A model generated the notes under the pieces. It searched no databases and was not told where the DNA came from. It was given only the letters and a program-made list of their open reading frames with translations. This document shows, one piece after another, positions 1 through 11,984 of a DNA stretch of 64,000 nt. The translations under genes were made by a program, and so were the position numbers. Source of the stretch: Loripinus fragilis (Eukaryota > Mollusca > Bivalvia > Lucinida > Lucinidae); NCBI GenBank assembly GCA_964019695.1, contig OZ026527.1, positions 80,084,831 to 80,148,830 of the forward strand, in the 5' to 3' direction. The number at the start of each line of letters is the position of its first letter. The first letter of the stretch is position 1.

Positions 1-8
1 ACAATGTG

Positions 9-482
9 AGGCCTAAATTAAAATTTTATTTGTTTCCCCTTACCTGACCGACCCTGAAAAAAAAAGGCCCTACTCAAAAAAATTTATTTCAATTTTCAGT
101 CAAGATTTATTTTCTTTAAATTTCATAGCAAACTTAGAGAATCGTCCGATGTAAACAGTCTTTAAAAAATATTCTTAGCAAACTGTTTGTGTATTTAATT
201 TTATTGCCTACAATAGGACTATACATTAAAACCTGAAGATTAAATGAAGGTGGAAAGTATTGCAGAATGCTCCCTGGGAGCATTCTGCAATACTTTTGAC
301 CTGCATTATGTGGTAATTGGTCATCTTTTTTGGAGTGGTCTCTTACGACAGGTTTTACTGTATACAATTAAGTTTAATGGGTATCCTATTTGAGAAGTTA
401 AAAAAATAATTCCGACCCAACGACTCATACCGGTAAAACAGGGTCGGGTAAGGGGAAACAAAAATATTTTTAAGTTTGGCCT
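9..482. mobile_element. Composite TIR element (copy 1) carrying a nested MITE
   Basis: The ends are inverted repeats: AGGCCTAAATTAAAATTTTA at the left matches the reverse complement of the right end, and both continue into TTTGTTTCCCCTTAC. In the middle (about 223-361) lies a second inverted-repeat element ending CAGGTTTTACTGTA, whose core is a hairpin at 254-296 with AGTATTGCAGAATGCTCC arms. A second copy with the same element-in-element architecture lies at 39,680-40,216 in the opposite orientation. No coding capacity is visible. The superfamily is unknown; the inner element's TA-flanked CAGTAAAACCTG ends resemble pogo/Tigger-type MITEs. Confidence 0.7.
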
Positions 483-1663
483 GGTCATATCCCTATCACT
501 ATTACAGGATACAAGTGTTAGAATAATGAATACTTGCCGTTTTCTAACAAAATCTCTAGAATAAGGATTATTTATCACATGATGTCACATCTGGGAGTGA
601 TATAATGCCATGCAATAAAATTGACACGCCAGTAATGCCACTAGTGGTTTACAGATTTAGTAACATTACATAATGTTGTCCATTATAACACTGCATAAAA
701 GATGGCAAAACCTTGATGTTTTAACGCCAAAAAAGCAATTTTAAGTAATTTTAATGTCATGTGATAAATCAAATCTAACATCCGTACTCCTGTATTATTG
801 AATTTATTAAACTTGTTGAGAAAAAGAGATGAAATACTTGACAAGCCTTGCATTTATTCTATTTTCCTCAACTCATTATATAAATTCAATAAAACATGAG
901 CACTCATGTAAGATCCTCTATTTACATGTATTGCATGCGTATAATATTGTAACACTATCTATCCTTACTTGCTAACCTATTCACACCCGGCCAAAATAAA
1001 CAAACAACGGCTATATATTGTAAATTTGTATAGGGTGGCATTGGCAAACATAGGCCAAAAAAAATATGTATAATTAGGGTAACCCAACCCTACATAAATT
1101 TACTGGTGAAACCTAGAATTTTTTTCAGGTTTTCTGGAAAAAATAATGTGAAAAAAAATGTGTGCTTACCCTACCTATAATCTTCAGACCCGTTACCCAA
1201 AACACACTCATTCTTTTATTTGGCCATATGATCAGGTCATGGACTGTTTGCTGAGATGAACCCTGATTTAATGTAATGTTTAACTACTCAAGCTACAAGT
1301 ATATGACAGGCTATCTAAAGCGGGATGCATATAAGATATACAATATGCATAAAGTGCCTTGCTCAAGGACACAATGTAATGTCTCTGGTGAGGCTCCCAC
1401 CACTGACTCCTCGATCTCGAGTCTAGCACTCTATACATGGAGCCACTGTGCTCCTCAATCATTATTTAAAGTTTGTTTGTGTTTAACGTCCCACATGCAG
1501 CTAAGGTCATATGGGGATCTTGAAAGTAGTGGTTAAGTGCATCCGGACTGTATAGAAAGGTAAATCTACCCATAGATCGGATACCAGCCACCGGTTAAAA
1601 TTAAGAAAAATTTTCAAAATACAATTGTAAATATTTTCTTACTCATAATTTTTAGCATACGTT
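483..1663. other. Gene-free stretch with SINE relics
   Basis: AT-rich sequence without a supported gene. Around 1,340-1,440 there is a relic of the SINE family described at 44,583 (reverse orientation, CTTGCTCAAGGACACA). At 1,470-1,520 a reverse-strand tail of the tRNA-derived SINE seen intact at 51,576 is recognisable (GTTTAACGTCCCACATGCAG). Nothing else is recognised. Confidence 0.5.
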
Positions 1664-1716
1664 TTGGGTGCTCAAAAGAACCGTCTCAATGAGACGGTTC
1701 TTTTGAGTACCCACAA
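1664..1716. repeat. Hairpin repeat, CAAAAGAACCGTCTCA family
   Basis: A nearly perfect inverted repeat: CTCAAAAGAACCGTCTCA directly abuts its reverse complement TGAGACGGTTCTTTTGAG, inside a longer unit bounded by TTGGGTGC and GTACCCACAACA. The same hairpin recurs at 5,295-5,347, 31,574-31,620, 31,657-31,708, 32,057-32,100, 32,138-32,187, 32,887-32,937 and 43,460-43,505, so it is a dispersed MITE-like hairpin family. Confidence 0.8.
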
Positions 1717-2039
1717 CATGTTTTGGTTGAGAAATAAGAAAATTATTTTTCTGTTATGCACTCTTAACTAAAGTCCTGCCAGCTATCCTTTACCCTTAAC
1801 CAGCTATTTTAAACCCTTGTCCTGCTGAACCCAGATAAATCCTCTTGGGAAAACAATGTAGATCCAGATCAGATGGCTTCTGACAAAGCCATCTGATCAG
1901 GATCTGCACTGTTTTCCAAACAGCCTCAGAATCAATCCTATTACTGTAAGCGCATTGTTTACTGTCGTCCCTCTGGGCCCTGTTAAACTAATGATACAGG
2001 GAGCCAAGTCACAACAGTAAACATTAAAGTAATTATAAT

Positions 2040-2190
2040 TTTGTTTGTTTGATTTGATTCTTTACGTCCCAGTCAACAATCTTAAATTATGTCGGGACGG
2101 GTCTTCCTTTGTTGAACCAGTACTTAGCAGGGATTAATGTGTCTTGCTCAAAGACTCAGCGCAGTGATGTCTGTGAGGCTCATCCTATTA
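2040..2190 (-). mobile_element. SINE relic (reverse orientation)
   Basis: The sequence is the reverse complement of the 3' half of the SINE at 44,583-44,790. Shared segments include TTTACGTCCCAGTCAACAAT, GTCGGGACGGGTCTTCC and TTGAACCAGTACTTAGCAGG. Other truncated copies lie near 6,725-6,860 and 39,432-39,530 (reverse) and 9,580-9,735 and 56,950-57,340 (forward). Confidence 0.6.
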
Positions 2191-2596
2191 ATTAAAATCA
2201 TTCAATTAAACTGACAGGAAAACAGAAGTAAGTGCTGTGCTACTATTATTTTTCAGCAGGACAAGGGTTCAGAAAAAACACTACCATTAATAAAGTAAGC
2301 AAATGCTATAACTCACCAATTTTCTTCTTTGACAAATTTCTTACACATACAGTCCGTTCACTTCTGATCTGGCAACACACCGGGATACCCCATAATTGGG
2401 ACTGGAATTGGAAAACAAACAACAGTTGTGTATTGTAAATCTGTATATGGGTACACTGACAAACATTGTAGATGCACATTTCATGTAGCATCCTGATCAA
2501 AATATGAAATGTTTCATGGGATAAAACTATACATGCTTCAAGCTTTGGACTAAAATCTGTGAGATAAACCAATAAAAGCACCGCAAGCACTGCGTA

Positions 2597-3770
2597 ATAC
2601 CCCGCCACTGCTGGGGGCACCAAAAGTTATTTTGTGAGATATATAATGCCTAAAAAGCAACAGAACTGAGATAGACAGTGATATGACGTCCTTAGTCACA
2701 ATATGTAACCTTTGATGGTCAACATATCTGTGAAGTTTCATTCAGATACTCCATATAGTAAATGAACTACAGGTCAAAAACCATTTTTCAGATCAATCAA
2801 GGGCGGATAACTCATGAACTGGAAAGGTAAGGGTGACGGTCCTTACTAAAAATATGTAACCTTTGATGTTCAACATATCTGTGAAGTTTCATTCAGATAC
2901 TCCATATAGTAAATGAACTACAGGTCAAAAACCATTTTTCAGATCAATCAAGGGTAGATAACTCATGAACTGGAAAGGTGAGAGTGAAGATCCTTAGTCA
3001 CAATATGTAACCTTTGATGATCAACATATCTGTGAAGTTTCATTCAGATATTCCATATAGTAAATGAACTACAGGTCAAAAACCATTTTTCAGATCAATC
3101 AAGGGCAGATAACTCATGAACTGGAAAGGTTAGAGTGATGGTTCTTTGTCACAGTATGTAACCTTTGATGTGAAACATATCTGTAAAGTTTCATTTAAAT
3201 ATTCCACATAGTAAAGGAACTACGGATAAAAAACATTTTTTAATTCAATCAAGGGTGGATAACTCACAAACGGGAAAGGTAAGAGTGACGGTTCTTAGTC
3301 ACAATATGTTACCTTTGATGTGAAACATATCTGTGAAGTTATATTCAGATATTCCATATAGTAAAGGAACAATAGGTCAAAAACCTTTTTTCAGACCTAT
3401 CAAGGGCGGATAACTCACAAACTGGGAAGGTCAGAGTGACGGTCCTTAGTCACAATATGTAACCTTTGATGTGCAACATATCTGTGAAGTTTCATTCAGA
3501 TATCATGAATAGTAAAGGAATAACAGGCCAGAAACCATTTTTCCAATACGAAAAAGGGCAGTAACTCCGTTAAAAATGGACGGATTTTGCCCATTAACAA
3601 TCCCATACCACTCATCGCCGATAACAATATGTATGGATAATTTGAAAAAATTCCGTGAATAAATACTCAAGTTATCGATCGGAAATGGTGCGCACGACGG
3701 ACGGACGGACAGACGGACAGACACCGAAGGGTATAACATAATACCTCGCCACACTTTAGTGGCGGGGTAT
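2597..3770. mobile_element. Non-autonomous element with six 151-bp tandem repeats and a GGAC microsatellite
   Basis: Bounded by ATACCCCGCCACT and its reverse complement AGTGGCGGGGTAT. The core contains six copies of a unit marked by AATATGTAACCTTTGATG starting near 2,700, 2,851, 3,002, 3,153, 3,303 and 3,454, so the period is 151 bp (150 once). A (GGAC/AGAC)n microsatellite at about 3,697-3,722 sits beside the last repeat. This layout of short terminal repeats, microsatellite and tandem core resembles the bivalve pearl/HINE type of non-autonomous Helentron. That match is by architecture only. Confidence 0.7.
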
Positions 3771-3774
3771 AAAA

Positions 3775-3860
3775 ATGACATAGTTGTGCACTATAACAAA
3801 TTCCCTATTTAGGGGTATAGAAATAAATAGGGAATTTGTTATAGTGCACAACTATGTCAT
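3775..3860. repeat. Large hairpin with 37-bp arms
   Basis: The left arm starting ATGACATAGTTGTGCACTAT (3,775-3,811) is the exact reverse complement of 3,824-3,860, separated by a 12-bp loop. It lies 4 bp beyond the end of the 151-bp tandem-repeat element. It may be a separate hairpin MITE or an end structure of the neighbouring element. Confidence 0.85.
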
Positions 3861-6800
3861 CTTTGGTTAATAAAAAACAAATTAGCTTACAGTGTTTCCG
3901 CGAGAGTGCGTTTCTTGCGTTTTCGACGCAATAAATTGACTGCTGACGCACTGACAGTTTGTCTGTGCGTTTTTCGTGACGCACACAAAAACAGCAGCGA
4001 GAATGAAACTCCATCTTCTTTATGTGCTGAGATCTGAGGATTTCAATTTACCTTGATGATAACGCTTCTATAAATAGTGTTCATGTGGAAAATAGACCTA
4101 CGCACAAATCTTTGCTTGGTATTTCCATGACGTATCTGATTCATTTCAAAAACGACGACTGCGCATGTCAAAAGTCATTTGCGATTCGCGCAGATGGGGT
4201 TTTGTTCCAAATAATTTGCGCTTGTTTCGCTCTCGCTGCTATTTTGGGGCATTATGCAGCATGTATTTTGAAAAAAGTGGTCTAGAAAAGAAAGTTTTCT
4301 TTGCTCCAATACACCAAAATATATAAGACAACGATTTTAAAAGAAATGAAACCAATGCATCATGTCTATTTTTAGACTGACAGTCTGCGCATGGGTAAAA
4401 CGCTCAACTGTTAAACAACAATGGCTGACCCGTAATGAAACTGGTAGGCAGATGCTTTTATTTCTTGTCCTCTGGAGGATAGAGCTTTAACTACAAGCAA
4501 CACAACATTGAATAATTCCCATGAAACAGAAAATGTAACAAAAGCCGTCGATCACAAGCCTATTGATAGTAAAACATGCACCGAATTTCGAGAACTTTTA
4601 TCTTATGAAAGGGGACATTCTTCAAATACCTTTAATATTGACGCATGCTCAGACAAAAATTAATTATACATTAAAAAAGTTCTGACCCTCTAAATTTGCC
4701 AATGACCCCAAAATTTTCAAACAAGGGGTCATCAATGACCCCTAAAAAATTCTGGCCTTGCAGAAACACTGTATTACAAATACTTTTGCCATAAATAAAA
4801 TTGAAGGAGAAATAAGATCAAATGGTAGTAGATTGTAGCTTGCGTGGGTGGTGAATGAATGAAAATCCCTATCTTCAAAAAAACAAAAACAATCCCAATC
4901 TTCAAAAAAAATAAATTTGTTTTGAAGATTGGGATTTTTTTTCAAAATTGGGGAAAAAGTCACCTAAATTTCATTGGGAATGGGCTGAATTTCAGCCCGA
5001 GATCACCGAAAAAATCCCTGAATATGTCTAAAATTTGGTCAAGCTGAGCCTTCATCTACATTCATACTTTGTTAATGTATATATACCTTTGATGCTGGAT
5101 GATGCAATAACAATCACAATCTCACGTTGACTGTCCCCATTCTTAATTTGCTGATACTCTGCATTAAGTTTACAACCTAATCTGACTAGTAACCAACATG
5201 AAAATAGAGAATATGAAATAGCCCCATAACTACTACTAGGGCAGAGTGTGTAACAGAAGATTATTTTTCTTATTTCTCAACCAAACCATATGTTGTGGGT
5301 ACTCAAAAGAACCGTCTCTATGAGACGGTTCTTTTGAGCACCAAAAACAAATGTTTAAACTGATGGGTAAGAAAATGTATGCAATTTTACGCTTAAGAAT
5401 TGCTTATCTGGCCCTATGCACTACTAGGGTATAAGTGTGAATTTCTAAAGCTGCTCCATATTGTATTATTGTTCTGTGTCAGTGACCAATATTAGAGTGA
5501 CTGGACACTTCATTTTTCAGCCATATAGGTATGTCGTGGCATGTGTCATGTGACTAACGCCTGGTGCGCCTTTTATCTTACACACTCAAAATGGCAATGC
5601 AGCTTGTGAGACCGCTGCATTTATAGGTACTTTAAACGGCGTACTTCGTCGTAAATATGGCTTATTGGTAAATATTGTTAATAACAATCAAAAAAACATA
5701 TATGAAATATTGCTGAATGCTATGTTTCTGCAATGTAAAAACTAATCCGATTGAGTTATGACCGTGTAAATATCGGCCGATTTTAAGAAAGTTGCGGAAA
5801 TTGGCAAAAATGGCTTCAAAAATACCTCTTTCACTCCGACGAATAAAGCTTCAGACATGGCTATATCTGTGTCTCGATTTATCAATATTCATAAACTAAG
5901 ATGTCCAATGATTCATAATTATTGTTATTATATAATTTGGGTGTTTATAAAGGTGTTGAAAGTTTAGGTAAACAATAGAGAAATTACGCTGTGTATTCCA
6001 AAACAGCGGTAAAAGCCAATCGTGTAGATAAATGATATCGAGTTTCCCTCAATTACCTGTGTAAGATACACCACAGTGTTATTTGAGTTGAGTATTGGAA
6101 TTTCATTTGAGTTTCTAGTCACTCTTATATAGGTCACTGTCTGTGTGTATAAGTTTATTAACTCTTTTCTTGCTAGCGCTACTAGCGACTTTTGTCATCT
6201 GCTGATAACCTTTCACAAACAGCTCAGACCCAGATCAGGACCTACATTCTGTTGTTGTTTTTTTTTAGCATTCAAAATTTTCTAAATTTTAGCTCTTTCC
6301 TTGTTAGCGGCAACTTTTTGTCATCTGCTGTCAGCTTTTGCAAATAGTTTAGACCCAGATCAGGACTGAAAAAAATGTCTGTCCTGATCTAAATCCAAAC
6401 CGTTTGACACTCTGATAGTGTTCCTGAAATAATTTTGGGAAAAAGTTCATTTTGAAAAGTCAGCAGATGACAATAAAAGCATGAAAATTAACGAGTATGC
6501 AAAGTTCTGAGATGCAAAGACTCATTAAATGTGAATATAACTCACCAGAGATTTTGCTTCAGTCTTTTCAACTACTCATAGATTTCTTCCGTTGGCCTTT
6601 TCAATCACAATGGTCAATCTTACCAGCAAAAGCATCCTAGGGTTTGTACCTGAAATAGGAATGACACTATATCAATAATGAGCCACACAATGAGGAACAT
6701 GAAAAAACATTAGCATTTTTGCTTGTTTGTGATTATGCTTAATTAGGTCCCAGTCAATATTTTTCTGGAATGTAAGCAGTCTGATAGAGTATCTTGCTCA

Positions 6801-8020
6801 AGGGCACAATGCAGCGCGGCAGTGACTCGGACGATCCCCTTTATCCAGTCAAGCAAATACTTGAAATAGGCATACAGAGCCACCACCCCAGCCACCACGC
6901 TCCTCTCAGCATATTTCGCTCTCTGGAAAATATAATACGCTGACCTACTCCAGAGACAGGGTTTCACGGGGTACCATGATAAAATCAACAAAATATGCTA
7001 TATCTGTGCGTCAGAAACAAAAGGATAGTCTAGCAAGCTCGAAAAGTCTTTTCGATAAAGGAGGGGCAACTCAGCGAACTAGAAAAAGTATATATGCAAC
7101 TGCAATAACCGCACGCTTTTTATGGCGGTGGGATCTACTGTGATCGACAGCCTGGACCGTGAACCACCAAGTCTGATAAATCTTCTCTGTCCGCACGAAG
7201 AAACCATAACCGGGCATAAGCTTTTACATACGAACCTCAGTTGTGCGGTGTTCAAACAATGAAGACTGGCGAGACTGCAGCTAAGTGCAATAGGTTATGC
7301 GAGGAGTCGTATACTGTATACGACAAGTAGCAGTTCGGGCGGAATCTTCTCTTAGCCGACTAACAGGTTCATTTATTTAGGCCTAATTGGAGGGGGCATG
7401 TATGATTAATCCATCGCCTGTTTTTAACCTTTGCAAATAGTTTGGACCCAGATCCGGACCGAGAACGTCGGTACTGATCTGGATCTAAATCGTTTTACAC
7501 TTTGATTGTGTTCCTGAGAGATACTTATTGAAAGTTAATTTTGAAAAGTCAGCAGACGACAACTAAAGCATGAAAAATAACCCAGCAAGCAAACAGACTT
7601 TAGGATTAGTTTGTTATCCGCGCCGCACTTCTCTACATCCGTAAATGTTTCCAGTGACAAAACTGCTCCATGCTTCTGTCTGGTCATGTTCTGTCACAAC
7701 TTGTGAACAACAGGACCTAAATGTATGATCATCAGATAAAATAAAAGACTTACATTTTCCCCAAAACATCACATATTCCATATCGCAAAAATGGCCACCA
7801 AGATTCGCGCACAACTTCTAAAACATCTCACAAAATGCATGTGTGGCGGGTAAAATGAGCAATAGATCAATAGCCAATCAGACCTCGAATGCCCGACCAG
7901 CTGACCAAAGATTTGCCCAAGTGCTTTCAACAGTGAGACAAAAACTCATGTCCCATGAAAACAGGCCCTCGCCATAGATTAGCGTGGTATTTCCCAGACA
8001 GAAACCCATCTCTAGCCACT
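3861..8020. other. Gene-free stretch with small hairpins and MITE relics
   Basis: No gene is supported. Recognisable pieces are a hairpin at 4,891-4,936 (AATCCCAATCTTCAAAA arms), a CCGTCTC hairpin copy at 5,295-5,347, two related inverted-repeat units around 6,165-6,490 and 7,430-7,575 (both contain GACCCAGATCAGGAC-like or related sequence and end near GTCAGCAGA.GACAA.AAAGCATGAAAA), and a reverse SINE relic near 6,725-6,860. The rest is unrecognised AT-rich DNA. Confidence 0.5.
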
Positions 8021-8420
8021 ATCGGCCTGCTAGCAAAACGCCATTGGATGCCGTTTTGCTGGCGGGCCGATTTGTGGTCCGATTTTACGTGTTTATTGGG
8101 TTAATACCCTGTATTTGCGACCTGGTAAGAGGGGTGGATTTAATCTGACATTTCCATATACATTCAAAATTTTGAACTTTATCTTTGTTATGGTGAGGGG
8201 CAGGGGTGGGGGGACAGAAAAAATAATTTTATTTATGTTTTATGGGGGGGGGGGTAATGAAGATTTCGTCGATATTTGGGGGGGGGGGGGGGTCTCGAAT
8301 CGGACTAGTTTTAGGGGTCATTTCTATGCAATTTTGGGCCCTCTCTTAAGTTCACTGTACAGAATACAAAATGGAGATATTTTGGGGGTTGCTCAAATTT
8401 CAGTTTTATTTACGGAGTGG

Positions 8421-8560
8421 CTGCTGCCAGACGTCTGGCAGCAGCGAAAAGTCGGATAAATCGCTGGTGACAGACGTCTGGCAGCAGCGAAAAGTCGAGT
8501 AAATCGCTGGTGCCAGACGTCTGGCAGCAGCGAAAAATCGGATAAATCGCTGGTGACAGA
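8421..8560 (+). repeat. 43-bp tandem array with embedded palindromes (left copy)
   Basis: Three units start at CAGACGTCTGG (8,428, 8,471 and 8,514), a period of exactly 43 bp. Each unit contains the palindrome CAGACGTCTG and a second inverted pair CAGCGA...TCGCTG. The same unit occurs at 21,082-21,221 as its reverse complement, so the two arrays face each other across 12.5 kb. Runs of G at about 8,245-8,292 lie just upstream. Confidence 0.85.
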
Positions 8561-9304
8561 TGGCTAGAAATCAAATGATCTGTGAATGGCACATGAATTA
8601 CATGGAGCTGCCGACAGACGACAGTATGTGACCCTGTTTCTAGAATTTCAAAGACTAATAGTACCGTGGCGTAAAATGCGATAATTTCCAAAAGAATGCG
8701 TTGGCCGAAGATCCGCGCATTATCATGCTTTAGCAAGATCGTTGTGACACATGTAAGCGAAGACAGTTGTTGAATTCATTTCTGTACATGTTCTCCTACC
8801 TCAAACACCCCACCCCGTCCTGGCTTTGAGTATTAGATGTGCTGTAATGTACATGTACCTCTGTCGCTAGATTCCGTTTCATTGTCCGGTACAGGCGCAT
8901 GCGAGCACACATGATCTACACGAAAGAAAGCCAATGGAGGTCTTTTTTTGTGTTTTTTAACCCAACAGTACAAATGTATGTGCTTTCTCATATTGATCTG
9001 TATCTGAGGCCCAGGAAGGAGGTCCCTGGTATTCCATATCACGGTTTAAATATTTTGAAAAGTATCCCATATCCCTGAAAAGAAATTGGTAAATTCACCA
9101 AAATTCAACCACAATCAGAAAGCTTTGTATCACCAAAACCCTAAAATACTTTCAAATTTCACAAAAGTATCCCATTTCCCTTTAATTAGTTTTAAAAAAC
9201 CCTTCAGTACATCGTAGCTCGCGGCATTACTGTGGCTTCGACTGAGAGTTTTGTAATAAATGCAATAGATTACCGGGTAAGACATATCTTATAACGGGGT
9301 AGCT

Positions 9305-9510
9305 GTGTTCCAGTCTGATCATTTTCTTCTTGTTTTATTTTTCCATTTCTTGGTCAAAAATGACAAAATTAATCGAAATCAATAACGGACTACCGATACA
9401 TGTACCTTTGATGTGGTATCTTTTATTCTCTTAGTTTTTAGAATATTAGCATAAGAAAGAAAATAATGCCACAATATGGACGACTGGACCTAGGGATATA
9501 ACCAGACCGT
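9305..9510. mobile_element. hAT-like MITE relic
   Basis: Reverse-complement copy of the intact element at 22,462-22,650. Shared landmarks are TTGGTCAAAAATGACA, TCAATAACGGACTACC versus its counterpart, the GATGTGGTATCTTTTATTCT segment, and GACGACTGGACC at the end. The termini are decayed compared with the 22.5-kb copy. Confidence 0.65.
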
Positions 9511-9937
9511 GTATGTCTGTAGTTCTTCCAATCCGTTCTGCATTTAATCAGTATCTTCTTTATTTTCCATTTGCTTAATGGTGATCGAGGGTCGCTAGTT
9601 CGAGACTCATCAGGGCACTGTGTTTATTCTTTGAGTAAAACACTTTTATACAATCTGCTTAGTACTGGATCAACCAAGGAAAACAGAAGAAAGACAGAAG
9701 TCGTGATAGAAAAATTGTTGAATGGAACGTAAAGCATCAACGCAAGCATAAATGTAACATACTGATTGGCTTCGACTGCAAAACATAAGTTACATGTAAT
9801 TTTCCAAAAATGTGGTTTGATATTATATTGTTGTTGTTGTTGTTGTTGTTGTTCCGCCGCAGTGCCATTCTCATCTGATAAGATAACCTAAAAAATATTT
9901 TATTCAACTAACAGTTATCCAGCTCGATTTATTTTTA

Positions 9938-9978
<41 letters not shown>

Positions 9979-11640
9979 TGTTAACGTACAAGAATTGGCG
10001 TTCACAAAAGCATTCTTCTAGTATATGAACTTATCTCCATGACCACTTATATTTTGACCGTCTGAGAGCCAGTTGCACCCACCGATGGAAAATATATTAT
10101 ATCAAAATGACTTTTATTTGATCAATCTAGTCTCTGTTGCTTCATATGATCAGCTTTTCTTATTCGCAAACATTCCGCTCATTTGTTCATAAATGGAAAA
10201 AAAATCCTAAAAAATCTTAATTTGGCTGAGGACTTATTGGTTAACCATTTTCCGACCAATGGAATTTTCCATAAAGCTACACACAATAAAGTCAGAATGG
10301 CCCATTGTATATTTCATTTTATGAATTAAAATATGTTTCTTTCTCCGAGGATCGATTTTGTATAAGCAAACAGTGCAGACCCTAATGAAGTTTCGCCATA
10401 TGTGGCATTTCATCTGGGTATTCCCTGTTTGCAATAGTGTCCGTTTATGGGTGTCTGGTCCACAGAGGACCACCAACTGGTCACGTTTTATAGCTTATCC
10501 ACTTCAGTGATAACCGTAATAGAACTAATGTAAGACATATTTCGGAAACCGATGATTGCTACATGGAGATAATTTATTATGTACCATATTTACCCGTATT
10601 AGTCTGATAATTATATTCCTAAAAATTGAGCAAAATCGTTTGTAATAACGTGATGAGGTGTACCAATGATAGGTAGGAATGAAAAACAGTGTAAATCCTA
10701 TTGAAAGTACTCATTAACTGATCTGTGATCAAACTATCCGCCGAATATTTAGAATAAATATGGTATGGTTATTTTCAAAACCATAGAAAGTTATTCTAAA
10801 TTATGAAATTTTACCTTCAACTGAGCATTCAAACTTGAAATAATTCATTTGTGTAAGCATCATGAAAGTGTTTCATGATATTGGAAATTTTGAAATACAT
10901 GTAGCTTTTATAAAGATTTATCTCGCAGTTAACATAAATCTCGAATAGTTTGGACCACGGCCAGGCCCAACAGAACGTCGGACCTGATCTGTATTCAAGC
11001 TGTTTTGACACCCTGATTTGATTCCTGAAAGAATGAAAATGCGTGACTGACCTGCTGGATATCAGCACATTAATAAATACTAAAAAGCTGAACTGCTTTA
11101 AAGTAGCCAAGCATATAAAACTTTATTTAATGGTAATATTTGATTTTGGCAAATATTCTATTTTACACCCTAACCGACATTATTATTATCATGTCCAGCT
11201 CCATAAAAACGATCAGAATAGCTGAATTATAGCTTAGTTTTGTATACTACTGGATGCACATATTAAAACATCAGTTTGTTTGTAATATATGGACCAGCGC
11301 GCAAAGGTCTCTTATCGCTTTTAAGAAAGATCGCATATATTTGGCGAGGATTTTAATAAAATATTTTCAATGCTTTATCTGTACATTGTCACTAGCTAAT
11401 GCTGCGTTCCCACTGTCGTGCGATACGTTGCGATTGCCATGATTGGCCATCCGTATCTGATCGTGGGATTTCTTTGTAATTTTAGGCTTTGATACAATAG
11501 TGATGTGGGTAGATACGTTCTGATACGATTCGTTGCGCTTGGGAGCGATATGATCACGATTGGCCAATTTCTGGTGACACGGTCGGTCTGCCACGATCTG
11601 TTCTCTCGTTTAGATACGATTACATACGTTCAGACAGGAT
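9511..11640. other. Gene-free stretch with microsatellites
   Basis: No gene is supported. It holds a forward SINE relic (about 9,580-9,735), a (TTG)n run at about 9,829-9,852, an (ATT)n run at about 9,929-9,979, and a relic of the GACCTGATCT-type inverted-repeat family at about 10,940-11,030. The remainder is unrecognised AT-rich DNA. Confidence 0.5.
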
Positions 11641-11676
11641 CACGTGCGGATCCAGAGGGAGGACAGGGGGTCCGGA

Positions 11677-11707
<31 letters not shown>

Positions 11708-11810
11708 CATAGGGTTTCTTAGCAATACTGGTCCGGATCCCCTGAAAAATCACAAAGCTGCCAAGCCAGCATTTAATGTTGGGCCATCATCGGCCCGGCA
11801 GTGAAACGCC
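11641..11810 (+). mobile_element. MITE copy, GGCCCGCCAGCGAAACGCC family (partial)
   Basis: Contains GATCCAGAGGGAGGACAGGG, a long C run (about 11,679-11,700), AACATAGGGTTTCTTAG, ATCACAAAGCTGCCAAGCC and TTGGGCCATCATCGGCCCG in the same order as the complete element at 40,664-40,970. A third copy lies at 21,304-21,560. A fragment of the hairpin part is at about 8,030-8,085. Confidence 0.7.
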
Positions 11811-11984
11811 ATTTAAATGGACTATCGAATTCAATGTGTCTTTTAATATCTTCTACAAAGTTAACATTTCAACCCATAACTCTTGATTATGGTAGAAGAT
11901 CAGGGTGATTAGGCCGCTGGCAGGATATGGTTTACCCCCCCCCCCCCCCCCCCAAGGGGAATTTTGTAGGCCACAATTTTCTTA

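Noticed and set aside
4085..4285. 66-codon ORF
   Set aside because: Short, no recognisable domain, no splice or promoter context.
8115..8459. 114-codon Gly-rich ORF
   Set aside because: Driven by G homopolymer runs and the start of the 43-bp repeat array.
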